The notes under the pieces: model-generated
The model's database searches: none
Told to the model about the DNA's origin: nothing
What the model saw: only the letters and a program-made list of their open reading frames with translations
Assembly: GCA_902525625.1 (NCBI GenBank)
Contig: CABZHM010000010.1
Coordinates: forward strand, 1-45,852
Reading direction: 5' to 3'
Source of the DNA: an uncultured Pelagibacteraceae bacterium
Lineage (GTDB): Bacteria; Pseudomonadota; Alphaproteobacteria; Pelagibacterales; Pelagibacteraceae
DNA: 45,852 bases
Made by a program: the position numbers and the translations under genes
Shown: piece after piece, positions 18,190 through 27,006 of the stretch
Position numbering within the stretch: position 1 is the stretch's first letter
Layout of the letters: each line of letters begins with the position of its first letter

Positions 18190-20400
18190 GGGCTTACCGG
18201 TTGCTAAAGTATGTTTTATCCTGTCTTGTGTTTTTTTTGTTTCAATTAATCTCATAAATGCATCTAACTCTAACTTAAACAAGTCATCTTCAGTTAATGT
18301 TTTGTCTACTGTTGTGTCCCCACCACTTAAAACATTTGCTAATTCTTTTGCAACTTGTACACCATGGTCTAGTATCACTTTTTCATTATAGAGTTTTTCA
18401 ATAATCTTATTCATTTCACCTCTGACGCTTTCTCCAGGAAGCTTAAATGTAAGCTCTTCAGGTGCTTTAAAATTTTTATTTTCATTAAAAATTTTTTTCG
18501 AGACTTCTAATAAACTATTTCTATTCATAATCTTTTTATCTTCAGGTCTTAAATATTTCAGAGGTTCTGCTTCAACAGGTGAGGTTGCTGTCTTCCCGTA
18601 GCCGATAATATCAAATACTTTAAGTGGAGCAAAATTTGGGTCATTTTTCGCTTGTTCTGTCTCTAACCATCTGCCTAACATTTCCTTACATCCTCCACCT
18701 GCAGGAATTAATCCAACAATAGTCTCAACAAGTCCTACAACAATATTTGTATGAGATGCTACAAAATTACTTTGAACCATAACCTCAAAGCCACCACCTA
18801 GAGTTAAACCTGACGGAGCAGAAATCACAGGATATTTTGAGTATTTTAAATGCTTACAAGTCTCTTGAAAATATTTTATAAATTTTTCTATTGATTTAAA
18901 ATCATTTTTGTCTGCAAATTGCATAGTGTAAGTTAAGTTTACACCGGCAGAAAATTGCATACTTTCATTTATTATGATCAGCGGTTTGTCTGTAGCTTTT
19001 TTAAGTGCGTCCATTGAATCATAATCTAAAGCGTTAGCTTTAGTGGTAAACTCAACAATATTATAATCTTGAAATCTATATATCTTCGCAGAGTCATTGC
19101 CATCTAAACTAATTACTGTTTTTTTAACTTTACCTAATGTTTCTATGTTGGTGTATTTCTGTCTTTCTCCATAGAAATCCTCATTTTTATTTTTATTTAA
19201 TTCCTCTAAAAAATTATTCCCACTAAAATTATCAACTTTGTTAAAAAAATTTTTCACACCAATTTCCTCAAGCATTTCAAATGGTCCTTTGGCCCAGTTA
19301 AAACCTAATCGCATTGCCTCATCAATATCATTAAATTGATTGGTAATCCCTGGAACTAGTGATGATGCATATTTTATTATTTTTGAAATCACAGACCACG
19401 CATACTCACCGTATTTATCTTTTCTATTAATTAATCTGTTGAGATCTACCTTATCAGATTTAATATCAATTTTTTTACTTGGTGAATAATCACCTGTTTC
19501 AAGATTAATTGCCTCCATCACTTTAGTAGTTCCAAATTTATTCATTCTATAAAAACCACCTTTGCCTTTTCTTCCCGTATAGCCTGTCTCAATCAACTTT
19601 TTTACCAATGGAATTTCTTTAGCAACTTCATGAAATTCATCTGTTTCTGGCAGCTCTTTAATAAAACTTTTCAATACATCGGCCATTAAATCAATCCCAA
19701 TCAAGTCATAGAGACCAAAAACACCTGTTTTTGGAATTCCCATCGGCCTTCCAAAAATAGCGTCCGCCTCCTCAACTGATAACTTCATTTTAAAAGCTTC
19801 TGTCATTGCTATTTGCATGGCATAAACTCCCACTCTATTTCCTAAAAATCCTGGTGTATCGTTACAAACAATTGCACCTTTACCTAGCTCAGTTTCACAA
19901 AATTCTTTTAATTGATTAATTTTATTTAGATCGTTGTTCTCATTTTTAACAATTTCTAATAGCCCCATATATCTCACAGGATTAAAAAAATGAGTGATAC
20001 AGAAATCTTTTTTTTCTGTATCTGTTAAGTTTTGGGATAATACTTTTATAGGTATTGAAGAAGTGTTAGATGAAACAATTGCACCTGCTTTTCTTGATTT
20101 GAATATTTTTTCGTAAATTTGATGTTTTACATCTATTCTTTCAACTACCGCCTCGACAATCCAATCAGCATTTTTTACAACATCAAAATTATCAGATATA
20201 TTTCCAACCTTAATATTATTTATTTTAGATTTATCGATTAATAACGGAGGTCTAGATTTATGAATTCTTTCTCTAGCCTTTTCACTAATTTCAGTTTTTA
20301 AATCTAATAATGTAACTGGGATATTTGCATTACATAGATGGGCCGCTATACCACTCCCCATCGTACCAGATCCAATCACCACAACATTTTTTATATTCAT
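18178..20400 (-). CDS. FadN-type 3-hydroxyacyl-CoA dehydrogenase/enoyl-CoA hydratase
   Basis: This bifunctional 740-residue protein carries two beta-oxidation steps. The N-terminal half is the dehydrogenase: the NAD site VVIGSGTMGSGIAAHLCNA at the start, catalytic His in ITHFFNPVRYMGLLEIV, then the C-terminal dehydrogenase domain with GYTGRKGKGGFY. The C-terminal third is a crotonase domain with GLTLGGGFEVM and VETIVGLIPAGGG, holding both expected Glu residues. The domain order is opposite to FadB/FadJ and like Bacillus FadN. It starts 12 bases after potC and is probably the last gene of the pot operon, so a role in degrading the imported compound or its acyl-CoA product is possible. Confidence 0.92.
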   Translation of the reverse strand: MNIKNVVVIGSGTMGSGIAAHLCNANIPVTLLDLKTEISEKARERIHKSRPPLLIDKSKINNIKVGNISDNFDVVKNADWIVEAVVERIDVKHQIYEKIFKSRKAGAIVSSNTSSIPIKVLSQNLTDTEKKDFCITHFFNPVRYMGLLEIVKNENNDLNKINQLKEFCETELGKGAIVCNDTPGFLGNRVGVYAMQIAMTEAFKMKLSVEEADAIFGRPMGIPKTGVFGLYDLIGIDLMADVLKSFIKELPETDEFHEVAKEIPLVKKLIETGYTGRKGKGGFYRMNKFGTTKVMEAINLETGDYSPSKKIDIKSDKVDLNRLINRKDKYGEYAWSVISKIIKYASSLVPGITNQFNDIDEAMRLGFNWAKGPFEMLEEIGVKNFFNKVDNFSGNNFLEELNKNKNEDFYGERQKYTNIETLGKVKKTVISLDGNDSAKIYRFQDYNIVEFTTKANALDYDSMDALKKATDKPLIIINESMQFSAGVNLTYTMQFADKNDFKSIEKFIKYFQETCKHLKYSKYPVISAPSGLTLGGGFEVMVQSNFVASHTNIVVGLVETIVGLIPAGGGCKEMLGRWLETEQAKNDPNFAPLKVFDIIGYGKTATSPVEAEPLKYLRPEDKKIMNRNSLLEVSKKIFNENKNFKAPEELTFKLPGESVRGEMNKIIEKLYNEKVILDHGVQVAKELANVLSGGDTTVDKTLTEDDLFKLELDAFMRLIETKKTQDRIKHTLATGKPLVN

Positions 20401-20412
20401 GTAATGAAATTT

Positions 20413-21267
20413 TTATCGATTTATACCTCTGAGTCTTTCAGATCTTCTTCTTAAAAGTTCAGCGGTAACTAATATTAATGTTGATAAAATAATCAGACAA
20501 GTTGCAACAGCAAGAATTGTTGGACTTAGTTGTTCTCTCAAACCTGTCCACATTTGAATTGGTATAGTTGTATTTTCTAATCCTGCTAAAAATAGAACTA
20601 CTACAACTTCATCAAATGATGTTACAAAAGCAAATAGCCCTCCAGATATCACTCCTGGTAAAATAAGTGGTAAAGTGATTTTCATAAATGTATTTACTGG
20701 GTCACTACCTAAACTGGCTGCAGCTCTTGTGACACTATGATCGAACCCTGATAGAGTTGCGGTTACTGTAATAACTACAAATGGCGTTCCTAAAATAATA
20801 TGTGCAAGAACTATTCCTGTATGAGTAGCTGCTAATCCAACTTTAGCCATGAAGAAAAATATTGCTACACCTGAAATAATTAGAGGAACTATCATAGGTG
20901 AAATTAATACCGCCATAATTAAACCTTTGTATGGCATGTGTCTGCTGCTCAAACCCAAAGCCGCAACCGTTCCAAGTATTACCGAACCTATTGTTGCAAA
21001 AATAGCAATAATAAAACTATTTTTTGCAGCTAATCCCCAAGGATTTTTAGTCCCATAAATCATATCTTGATACCATCTTAAAGAAAACGCATCGGGATCT
21101 AAACGTTTCATTCCATCAGAAAAAACTAAAAATTCTTCAGCATTAAAAGATAGTGGAAAAATAACAAACAATGGTGCAATAAGAAAAAAGAATACTGCTG
21201 CGCAAATTGTCAAATAAACATAATGCCAAATTCTATAATGTGGTTCTGTGTATTTGGGTAAAGCCAT
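20413..21267 (-). CDS. potC: PotC-like spermidine/putrescine-type ABC permease
   Basis: The 284-residue inner-membrane permease has six predicted spans. It also carries the EAA cytoplasmic loop that docks on the ATPase: RAAASLGSDPVNTFMKITLP. The N-terminal PLFVIFPLSFNA and the segment SFDEVVVVLFLAG are typical of PotC/PotI. It starts 5 bases after the potB stop and is followed by the FadN-type gene. Polyamines are the substrates of the best-known members, but betaines, opines and other cations are taken up by relatives. Confidence 0.9.
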   Translation of the reverse strand: MALPKYTEPHYRIWHYVYLTICAAVFFFLIAPLFVIFPLSFNAEEFLVFSDGMKRLDPDAFSLRWYQDMIYGTKNPWGLAAKNSFIIAIFATIGSVILGTVAALGLSSRHMPYKGLIMAVLISPMIVPLIISGVAIFFFMAKVGLAATHTGIVLAHIILGTPFVVITVTATLSGFDHSVTRAAASLGSDPVNTFMKITLPLILPGVISGGLFAFVTSFDEVVVVLFLAGLENTTIPIQMWTGLREQLSPTILAVATCLIILSTLILVTAELLRRRSERLRGINR

Positions 21268-21272
21268 TTTAT

Positions 21273-22526
21273 TTATCCTAATTTAATATTATCTATTCCA
21301 ACTAATTTATTGTACAGCCAGTAAATGACTAACACTCCACTTAACAACATAAGTCCCATTGCTGAAGCAAAACTCCAATCGAGAGTACTTTTCATATGAA
21401 ATGCTATCTGGTTACTTATTAAAGTACCAGAAGCTCCACCAACTAAAGCTGGAGTGATGTAATAACCTATTGCTAAAATAAAAACTAATAAGCATCCCGC
21501 TCCAATACCTGGGATAGTTAAAGGGAAATAGACCTTCCAAAAAGCAACGAAAGGTGTTCCACCTAATGACTTACCAGCTCTCATTAAACTTGGTGAGATT
21601 GTTTTCATTACACTGTAAAGTGGCAGAACCATAAAAGGCAGTAAAATTTGTGTCATTGCAACATAACTACCTGTTTTATTAAACATCATTTCTATCCTGT
21701 TATCATCGCTAACCAGTCCTATCATAACAAAGAAATCATTTACTATGCCTTGCTGTTGAAGGAGTATCATCCAGCTAGCAGTTCTAACTAATAATGAGGT
21801 CCAAAAAGGAAGTAAGACGCAAATCATTAATAGGTTACTATACTTCATTGGTAATGTTGCCAATAAATGTGCGATTGGGTATGCCATCAAGAAACAAAAT
21901 ACCGTAACAAAGAATGCAATCTCTAGAGTCCTCATCCATAAAATTCTATGAACTCTTCTATCTTCAGAAACATTAATTATTTCTCCTTTTTCATTTTCAT
22001 ACATATCAATCCCTTTTAGATATTTTTGATAAGTATACGCAGGGGCTCTTCTTTTAATTGCTCTCCAATATTCAACATCAGCCCATCTTCGATGAACAGA
22101 CATAATTTGTTCTTTATAATTACCCTCTTCAAAAGATTTGGACTTTCTTCTTAATTTTTTAATAATACTTTTGAAACCATTTTTTGTATAATTTAGTTGT
22201 GTTGAAAGTTTTCCTTCTCGTTCCTCTTCAATCAATTTTTGAAAATCAAAATAGAAAGATTCAAATACTTCCTCAGGAGGAAGGTCCTGTCCGTCCCATT
22301 TTTCCATGGATTTAAAAGTTTTAGGAAGCATCTCAGTAACCATTTTATCGTCAACACTTCTCATAAGCATATCACCTATTGGAAACACATATGTAATAAT
22401 TATGAACAACAATAAAGGAGCAACAAGTAAAAAAGCTTTAATCTTATTTTTCTTTTCTGCTTTTTTAAGGCTTACCTCTAAAGGAATTCCATCAGTTGTT
22501 AAAATTTGTTTTGTTTCTGAGCTCAT
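21273..22526 (-). CDS. potB: PotB-like ABC permease with long loop after the first span
   Basis: This 417-residue permease of the PotB/PotH type has a first membrane span at about residues 30-52 (LLVAPLLLFIIITYVFPIG) and five more from about 200. The EAA loop is RAGKSLGGTPFVAFWKVYFP. Between the first two spans lies a charged, helical insert of about 145 residues, longer than in Escherichia coli PotB (275 residues in all). The ATG sits 8 bases after a strong hairpin, leaving no room for an ordinary ribosome-binding site. It pairs with potC as the two-permease channel. Confidence 0.9.
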   Translation of the reverse strand: MSSETKQILTTDGIPLEVSLKKAEKKNKIKAFLLVAPLLLFIIITYVFPIGDMLMRSVDDKMVTEMLPKTFKSMEKWDGQDLPPEEVFESFYFDFQKLIEEEREGKLSTQLNYTKNGFKSIIKKLRRKSKSFEEGNYKEQIMSVHRRWADVEYWRAIKRRAPAYTYQKYLKGIDMYENEKGEIINVSEDRRVHRILWMRTLEIAFFVTVFCFLMAYPIAHLLATLPMKYSNLLMICVLLPFWTSLLVRTASWMILLQQQGIVNDFFVMIGLVSDDNRIEMMFNKTGSYVAMTQILLPFMVLPLYSVMKTISPSLMRAGKSLGGTPFVAFWKVYFPLTIPGIGAGCLLVFILAIGYYITPALVGGASGTLISNQIAFHMKSTLDWSFASAMGLMLLSGVLVIYWLYNKLVGIDNIKLG

Positions 22527-22530
22527 AAAT

Positions 22531-22559
22531 AAAAAGGGCGGTTATCAAATAACCGCCCT
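22531..22559 (-). terminator. Hairpin with U-tract between potD and potB
   Basis: A perfect 11-bp stem (AGGGCGGTTAT and its complement) with a 3-base loop covers 22535-22559 and is followed on the minus strand by TTTTATTT. It lies between the potD stop and the potB ATG. As a partial terminator or RNA-end stabiliser it would raise binding-protein mRNA above permease mRNA, a common arrangement in ABC operons. Confidence 0.85.
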
Positions 22560-22598
22560 CTCAATATATTATAAAATTTTAATCTTTAAAACTTAAAA

Positions 22599-23714
22599 TT
22601 AAAATCCTGCTTTCATTGCTTCCCATTTTTCACCAAGTTCTGTTCCGTTATCGGCCCAGTAAAGTGGATCTACTAAGAAGTAATTTTTAGTGTTTGCTGG
22701 TGCAGTTGGCATATTAGGTACCATGTTTGTCTTACCGTCTTTGTACCATGGCTCACCTTTTTCCATTACAGCAATCGATGATTTTCTCCAAGGAGCATAT
22801 GCAATATATTTTGCACTTCCTGCTAAACCTTCAGTACTTGTCATCTCAGCTAAAGCTTTCATAGCATCAGCTTCATTTGGCGAACCTTTAACTAATACAA
22901 AATACTCATAGTCTAGACCTTGAGCATCCCATACTTGTACGATTGGAGCACCTTCTCCAACAGCAGCATTAAAGAATCTACCATTCCAGCCAGTTGCCAT
23001 AACAACTTCACCACTCATTAATAGTTCTGGTGGTTGAGCACCTGCAGACCAAAATACACATCCACCTTGTGGGTCTGTGCAAAGTTTTTTGATCTTATCC
23101 ATAGCTCTTTGAACACCCTTTTCAGTATTTAAAGCTTTATAGATTTTTGCTCCACCTTTACCTGGTTTGATACCATCTGCAGCTAAAGCAATCTCTAAGT
23201 TCGTTAGAGCGCCTTTGTAGATAGCTCTTTTTCCAGGAAATTTTTTAGTGTTGAAGAAATCTTTGATAGTCTTAGGGGTGCCTTTAACGTTATCTGAGTT
23301 ATAAGCGTAGTTCCAAGAGTATAAAATATTTCCTACAGCACATTCACTTGGCATGCTAGTAAAGAAATCTTTACTTGCAGGAGTTCCATCTGGTGCTGGT
23401 GGAAAGTCTTTGTCAAAGTCAAATTTAACAAATAAACCTTCATCACAGCCATTGATAGTATCCATAGCAAATACGTCAATTATATCCCACGTAATTTTGC
23501 CAGCTTCTTTCTGTGCTTTAATTTCTGATAATCCACCTGAATAGTCGACCCAATTAATTGGGACACCTAATTTCTTGGCAGTAGGATCACCATAACCTAA
23601 CTTTTGACTTTCTGTATAAGCTCCACCCCAAGACGCAACCGTAACTGCGTATGCTGATGTAGTTAAAGAGAACACAAAAGAAAGGGCTAGTAATAATTTA
23701 CTAATTTTTTTCAT
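22599..23714 (-). CDS. potD: PotD/PotF-like periplasmic substrate-binding protein
   Basis: The 371-residue binding protein has a clear Sec signal (LLLALSFVFSLTTSAYA, cleavage near residue 23). It then begins VTVASWGGAYTESQK, typical of the PotD/opine-type cluster. Other family segments are WDIIDVFAMDTI, SWNYAYNSDNVKG, LMSGEVVMATGWNGRFF and APWRKSS. It delivers substrate to PotBC. The ribosome-binding site is unusually strong for this genome, CGGAGGAAAAATG, and it has its own probable promoter at 23750-23778 and a hairpin after it. All three fit high expression. The substrate, polyamine or another amine, is not fixed by sequence. Confidence 0.92.
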   Translation of the reverse strand: MKKISKLLLALSFVFSLTTSAYAVTVASWGGAYTESQKLGYGDPTAKKLGVPINWVDYSGGLSEIKAQKEAGKITWDIIDVFAMDTINGCDEGLFVKFDFDKDFPPAPDGTPASKDFFTSMPSECAVGNILYSWNYAYNSDNVKGTPKTIKDFFNTKKFPGKRAIYKGALTNLEIALAADGIKPGKGGAKIYKALNTEKGVQRAMDKIKKLCTDPQGGCVFWSAGAQPPELLMSGEVVMATGWNGRFFNAAVGEGAPIVQVWDAQGLDYEYFVLVKGSPNEADAMKALAEMTSTEGLAGSAKYIAYAPWRKSSIAVMEKGEPWYKDGKTNMVPNMPTAPANTKNYFLVDPLYWADNGTELGEKWEAMKAGF

Positions 23715-23749
23715 TTTTCCTCCGTTTAAACGTTTTTTTATAAAATTAG

Positions 23750-23778
23750 ATTACAGCAAGATCAATAATGAGAGTCAA
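23750..23778 (-). promoter_or_regulatory. Sigma-70-like promoter for potD
   Basis: On the minus strand TTGACT (23778-23773) and TGTAAT (23755-23750) are separated by exactly 17 bases. This lies in the 100-base gap between potA and potD and would start RNA about 30 bases before the potD ATG. A palindrome, CGTTTAAACG at 23723-23732, sits just downstream beside the ribosome-binding site. Confidence 0.6.
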
Positions 23779-23814
23779 CAGCCCTTTTTAGTAGTTAAAT
23801 GATATATCTGGTGT

Positions 23815-24900
23815 TTATATTGGGTCTAAAGCTCTTGCGTCACCGCTATTCCACCCAATCTTAATTTCATTTCCTAACTTAATATCTAAATTGGATGAAC
23901 TGTTAGGTATTTTAAGAATAAATTCGGAATTACCTAATAAGTTAATTCTAACTCTTGTATGATCTCCATGATAAATAACTTCCTCGATTTTTCCTTTATG
24001 TATATTGTCCATTTTATCTGATGGATTAATTAATGCTCTTTCAGGTCTTAATGAGACTGTAGTTTTTTCACCCTTGCCCTTAACTGAAATGGGATTTGCA
24101 AATATTTCGGCATTAGCTAACTTTACTTTGCACCTCCCATTAGAAATATCAGATACTTCACCAGCAAAAGTATTGTTTTCACCAATAAACTCTGCAACAA
24201 AAGAATTTACTGGCTTTTCATACAGTTCATCAGGACTGGAAAGTTGTTGAACTTTTCCATCATTAAACACAGCAATACGGTTAGACATGGTTAAAGCTTC
24301 ACTTTGATCATGGGTAACATAGACAACTGTTACACCAATGCTTTCATGAATATGTTTAATTTCATATTGCATACTTTCTCTTAAATTTTTATCCAAAGCT
24401 CCAAGAGGCTCATCCATCAAAACTAATTGTGGATCAAAAACTAAAGATCTTGCTACTGCTACTCTCTGTTGCTGTCCACCTGATAATTGCCCTGGCATTC
24501 TTTGTGCAAACCCTTGTAAGGACACCATAGATAAAGCTTTATCAATTTTTTTATCCGCTTCATCTTTTGGAATCTTTCTAACTCTCAATGGAAAAGCCAA
24601 ATTTTCATATACTGTCATATGAGGAAATAAAGCATAGTTTTGAAAAACCATTCCTATACCTCTTTTATGTGGAGGAATACTGGAAATCGCATTTCCATCA
24701 AGGTATATCTCTCCATTAGTTGGTGTTTCAAATCCAGCTAGCATCATTAAACAAGTAGTTTTGCCTGATCCAGAGGGACCTAACATAGTAATGAACTCAC
24801 CTTCTGCAATGTCTAATTGGAGATCTTTGACAACTAAAACTTTGCCATCATAACTTTTATCTACTTTATCAAACCTAACGAATTCTTTATTAACGGACAT
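23815..24900 (-). CDS. potA: PotA-like ABC transporter ATPase
   Basis: The 361-residue ATPase has Walker A GPSGSGKTT near residues 41-49, the Q-loop in VFQNYALFPHMTVYENLAFP, signature LSGGQQQRVAVARSL near 140, and Walker B LVLMDEPLGALD. VTHDQSEALTMSNRIAVF is the H-loop region. The C-terminal third (from about 240) is a TOBE domain, as in PotA/FbpC transporters. It powers PotBC. It lies 51 bases after the M24 gene and 100 bases before potD. Confidence 0.95.
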   Translation of the reverse strand: MSVNKEFVRFDKVDKSYDGKVLVVKDLQLDIAEGEFITMLGPSGSGKTTCLMMLAGFETPTNGEIYLDGNAISSIPPHKRGIGMVFQNYALFPHMTVYENLAFPLRVRKIPKDEADKKIDKALSMVSLQGFAQRMPGQLSGGQQQRVAVARSLVFDPQLVLMDEPLGALDKNLRESMQYEIKHIHESIGVTVVYVTHDQSEALTMSNRIAVFNDGKVQQLSSPDELYEKPVNSFVAEFIGENNTFAGEVSDISNGRCKVKLANAEIFANPISVKGKGEKTTVSLRPERALINPSDKMDNIHKGKIEEVIYHGDHTRVRINLLGNSEFILKIPNSSSNLDIKLGNEIKIGWNSGDARALDPI

Positions 24901-24951
24901 AAATTAACTAACTATAAAACATTTGTAAGAAAAAATATCAACCTTAAATAA

Positions 24952-26121
24952 TTAGCTTTTAACGTGAAGTTCTTTTGACATATTACAAAATAGTTCTGAT
25001 CCTTTGTCAGTAACTCTAATAGCTTCTGAAGCTTCAACACCCCAATCTCCAAATTGCATAACAGCGATCATATGGAAACAAACATTTGGTTTTAGAACAG
25101 TCATATCACCTTTATAAATGTTTAATGTGTGCTCTCCCCAATCCGGTGGATAGCCAATACCAATCGAATAACCAGTTCTTGATTTTTTTTCTATCCCATA
25201 CTTATCCAAAACTTTCCAGAAAGCTTGCGCTACATCATTGGCAGTATTACCTGGTTTAGTAACACTTAGGCCTGCATCAATTGCTTCAATAGTTTTTTTC
25301 ATTGTATCGATTTTTAATTGATTAGGTTTTCCCAACAAAACTGTTCTAGCCATTGGAGCGTGATATCTTTTAAAAACCCCTGATAATTCAATAATAGTTG
25401 CCTCACCCTCAACAAATTTATCTTGTGATGCAGTCAAATGTGAAGCTGAAGTGCCTTTTCCAGTTGGTAATAAAGTAGCGATACTTGAATACTCCCCACC
25501 AAATTCGGGCGATCCATAAAATAAAGATTTTTGAATTTCACCAACTGCATCACATTGTCTAACTCCAGGTTTGATTACGTCAAAAGCTGTTTTCATTCCA
25601 ATTTCAGAAATTTTTGCTGCAGATTTCATATAATTTATTTCAACGTCAGACTTTACTAACCTTGCCCAATTAACCAATCTCTCTGAATCTTTTAAACTTG
25701 CATTTGGCAAACCCTGCTTAATTTTTTCATAACAAAATGCTGTAAAATAATGAGCATCCATTTCTAATCCTATAGAAAGCTTATCCCACTTTTTATCTTT
25801 AATAACTTTAACTAAATAATCGTAAGGATGTTTTGGCCAACTATGAATATAATGTTCATCATAAACAATTATGTTTTCTTTTTTTAAGTATGTTTTTATG
25901 TAAGCCCCTCCAGCATCTTGATCTCTTACAAAACATATAGGTTCGTCAGCATTTATATGAACCACTGCACATTGAGCGTAATAAAATGACCAAGCATCAT
26001 AACCGGTCAAGTAATTGACATTATTCGTGTCATGAGAAATCAAAAGTTCAATGCCTTTTTCTTGCATCAATTTTTGAACTTTAGATAATCTTTGTTTGTA
26101 TTCTTCTTTTGTAAAAAGCAT
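24952..26121 (-). CDS. M24-family hydrolase, creatinase/ectoine-hydrolase (DoeA/EutD) type
   Basis: This 389-residue protein has the pita-bread fold family signature. Phrases such as NVNYLTGYDAWSFYYAQC, YSIGIGYPPDWGEHTL and ASEAIRVTDKG closely recall ectoine hydrolase DoeA/EutD. The two Asp metal ligands of true Xaa-Pro aminopeptidases are replaced: IELSGVFKRYHAPMARTV where the family has D...D before TR. It is therefore probably a metal-independent C-N hydrolase like creatinase, not a prolidase. It follows the Asp/Glu-racemase-family gene after 2 bases, a pairing also seen in ectoine-utilisation operons (eutA, eutD), and precedes potA. The substrate is unknown. Confidence 0.75.
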   Translation of the reverse strand: MLFTKEEYKQRLSKVQKLMQEKGIELLISHDTNNVNYLTGYDAWSFYYAQCAVVHINADEPICFVRDQDAGGAYIKTYLKKENIIVYDEHYIHSWPKHPYDYLVKVIKDKKWDKLSIGLEMDAHYFTAFCYEKIKQGLPNASLKDSERLVNWARLVKSDVEINYMKSAAKISEIGMKTAFDVIKPGVRQCDAVGEIQKSLFYGSPEFGGEYSSIATLLPTGKGTSASHLTASQDKFVEGEATIIELSGVFKRYHAPMARTVLLGKPNQLKIDTMKKTIEAIDAGLSVTKPGNTANDVAQAFWKVLDKYGIEKKSRTGYSIGIGYPPDWGEHTLNIYKGDMTVLKPNVCFHMIAVMQFGDWGVEASEAIRVTDKGSELFCNMSKELHVKS

Positions 26122-26123
26122 AA

Positions 26124-26870
26124 TTAAGAATTGGTAAACAGACTTCCAAAACCTTTGATGTTATTATTTTTTCCAATTTTTTCTAAAGTATCCCAAATCA
26201 ATGTTTGATTGCTAGACAAAACAGGTTTGCTTAATTTTTTTTCTAGTTTATCTATAATGTTTAAAACTGGTAAAGCTGTACAAGAAATGAATAAAGCATC
26301 AGCATCTTCAATATTCATATTGACTAGAGAGTCATAGATAAAATCTTGATCAACTTTTCCAATGTCATAATCTGCAGCTATATCTAAATATGAATTAGAA
26401 ACCACATCAAATTTTTCCTCTTTGAAATATTCAACAATCTCATTATTTAGTTTTTTACTGTAAGGAGTAAAGATCGCTAATTTTTTTACCTTTAATTTTT
26501 TTAACGCTTTTATCGCAGCTGTGCTAGGGGTTGTTAACTCAGCCTTAGGTTTTGCTGCTCTTACTTTTTTCTCAATCACATTATGACCTGTTGCTATTGT
26601 TCCAGAGGTACATCCATAAACAACACAATCTATATCCTCATTGGGTAAAATATTATGTGTAACTTCAGTTACTTTATCAGACATCTTTATTAAATTTTCT
26701 TTTGTTAAAGGATTATAACATTCAATTCTGTTAACAAAAAAATCAATCTCTTTATCTTTAATTACGTTTATAAAATCCTTCTCAATCATAAAATCAGTAG
26801 CTAAAGCAATTAATCCAATCCTTGGATTAGAGTTTTTTTTAAACCGAGGTTCTATTTTGTTTAATTTCAT
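26124..26870 (-). CDS. Asp/Glu racemase-superfamily protein (EutA/maleate-isomerase type)
   Basis: The 248-residue protein has the two-cysteine architecture of the Asp/Glu racemase superfamily: VVYGCTSGTIATG near residue 85-97 and LFISCTALPVL near 195-205, plus TPSTAAIKALK and KLAIFTPYSKKLN. Within the superfamily, the GCTSGT and SCT pattern is that of maleate isomerase, arylmalonate decarboxylase and EutA of ectoine utilisation. It is the first gene of the pot operon and lies 2 bases before the DoeA-like gene. The reaction is not fixed by the motifs. Confidence 0.75.
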   Translation of the reverse strand: MKLNKIEPRFKKNSNPRIGLIALATDFMIEKDFINVIKDKEIDFFVNRIECYNPLTKENLIKMSDKVTEVTHNILPNEDIDCVVYGCTSGTIATGHNVIEKKVRAAKPKAELTTPSTAAIKALKKLKVKKLAIFTPYSKKLNNEIVEYFKEEKFDVVSNSYLDIAADYDIGKVDQDFIYDSLVNMNIEDADALFISCTALPVLNIIDKLEKKLSKPVLSSNQTLIWDTLEKIGKNNNIKGFGSLFTNS

Positions 26871-26934
26871 ACTAAATTAATATGAAGTAAGTTTAGATTA
26901 ATTAAACGCGTTATAAAATAAGATAATTTGCTTG

Positions 26935-26962
26935 TTGAAAATCTTTACAAATCAGATTTAAT
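26935..26962 (+). promoter_or_regulatory. Candidate promoter of the convergent binding-protein gene
   Basis: TTGAAA (26935-26940), a 16-base spacer and TTTAAT (26957-26962) match the sigma-70 consensus at five of six positions each. They lie in the 136-base divergent gap, which otherwise holds only A+T-rich sequence and an AGAGGA ribosome-binding site at 26996-27001. Chance matches are frequent in such base composition. Confidence 0.4.
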
Positions 26963-27006
26963 TAATTTTTTATAAATTAATTGTTAACTAAATATAGAGG
27001 ATAATA

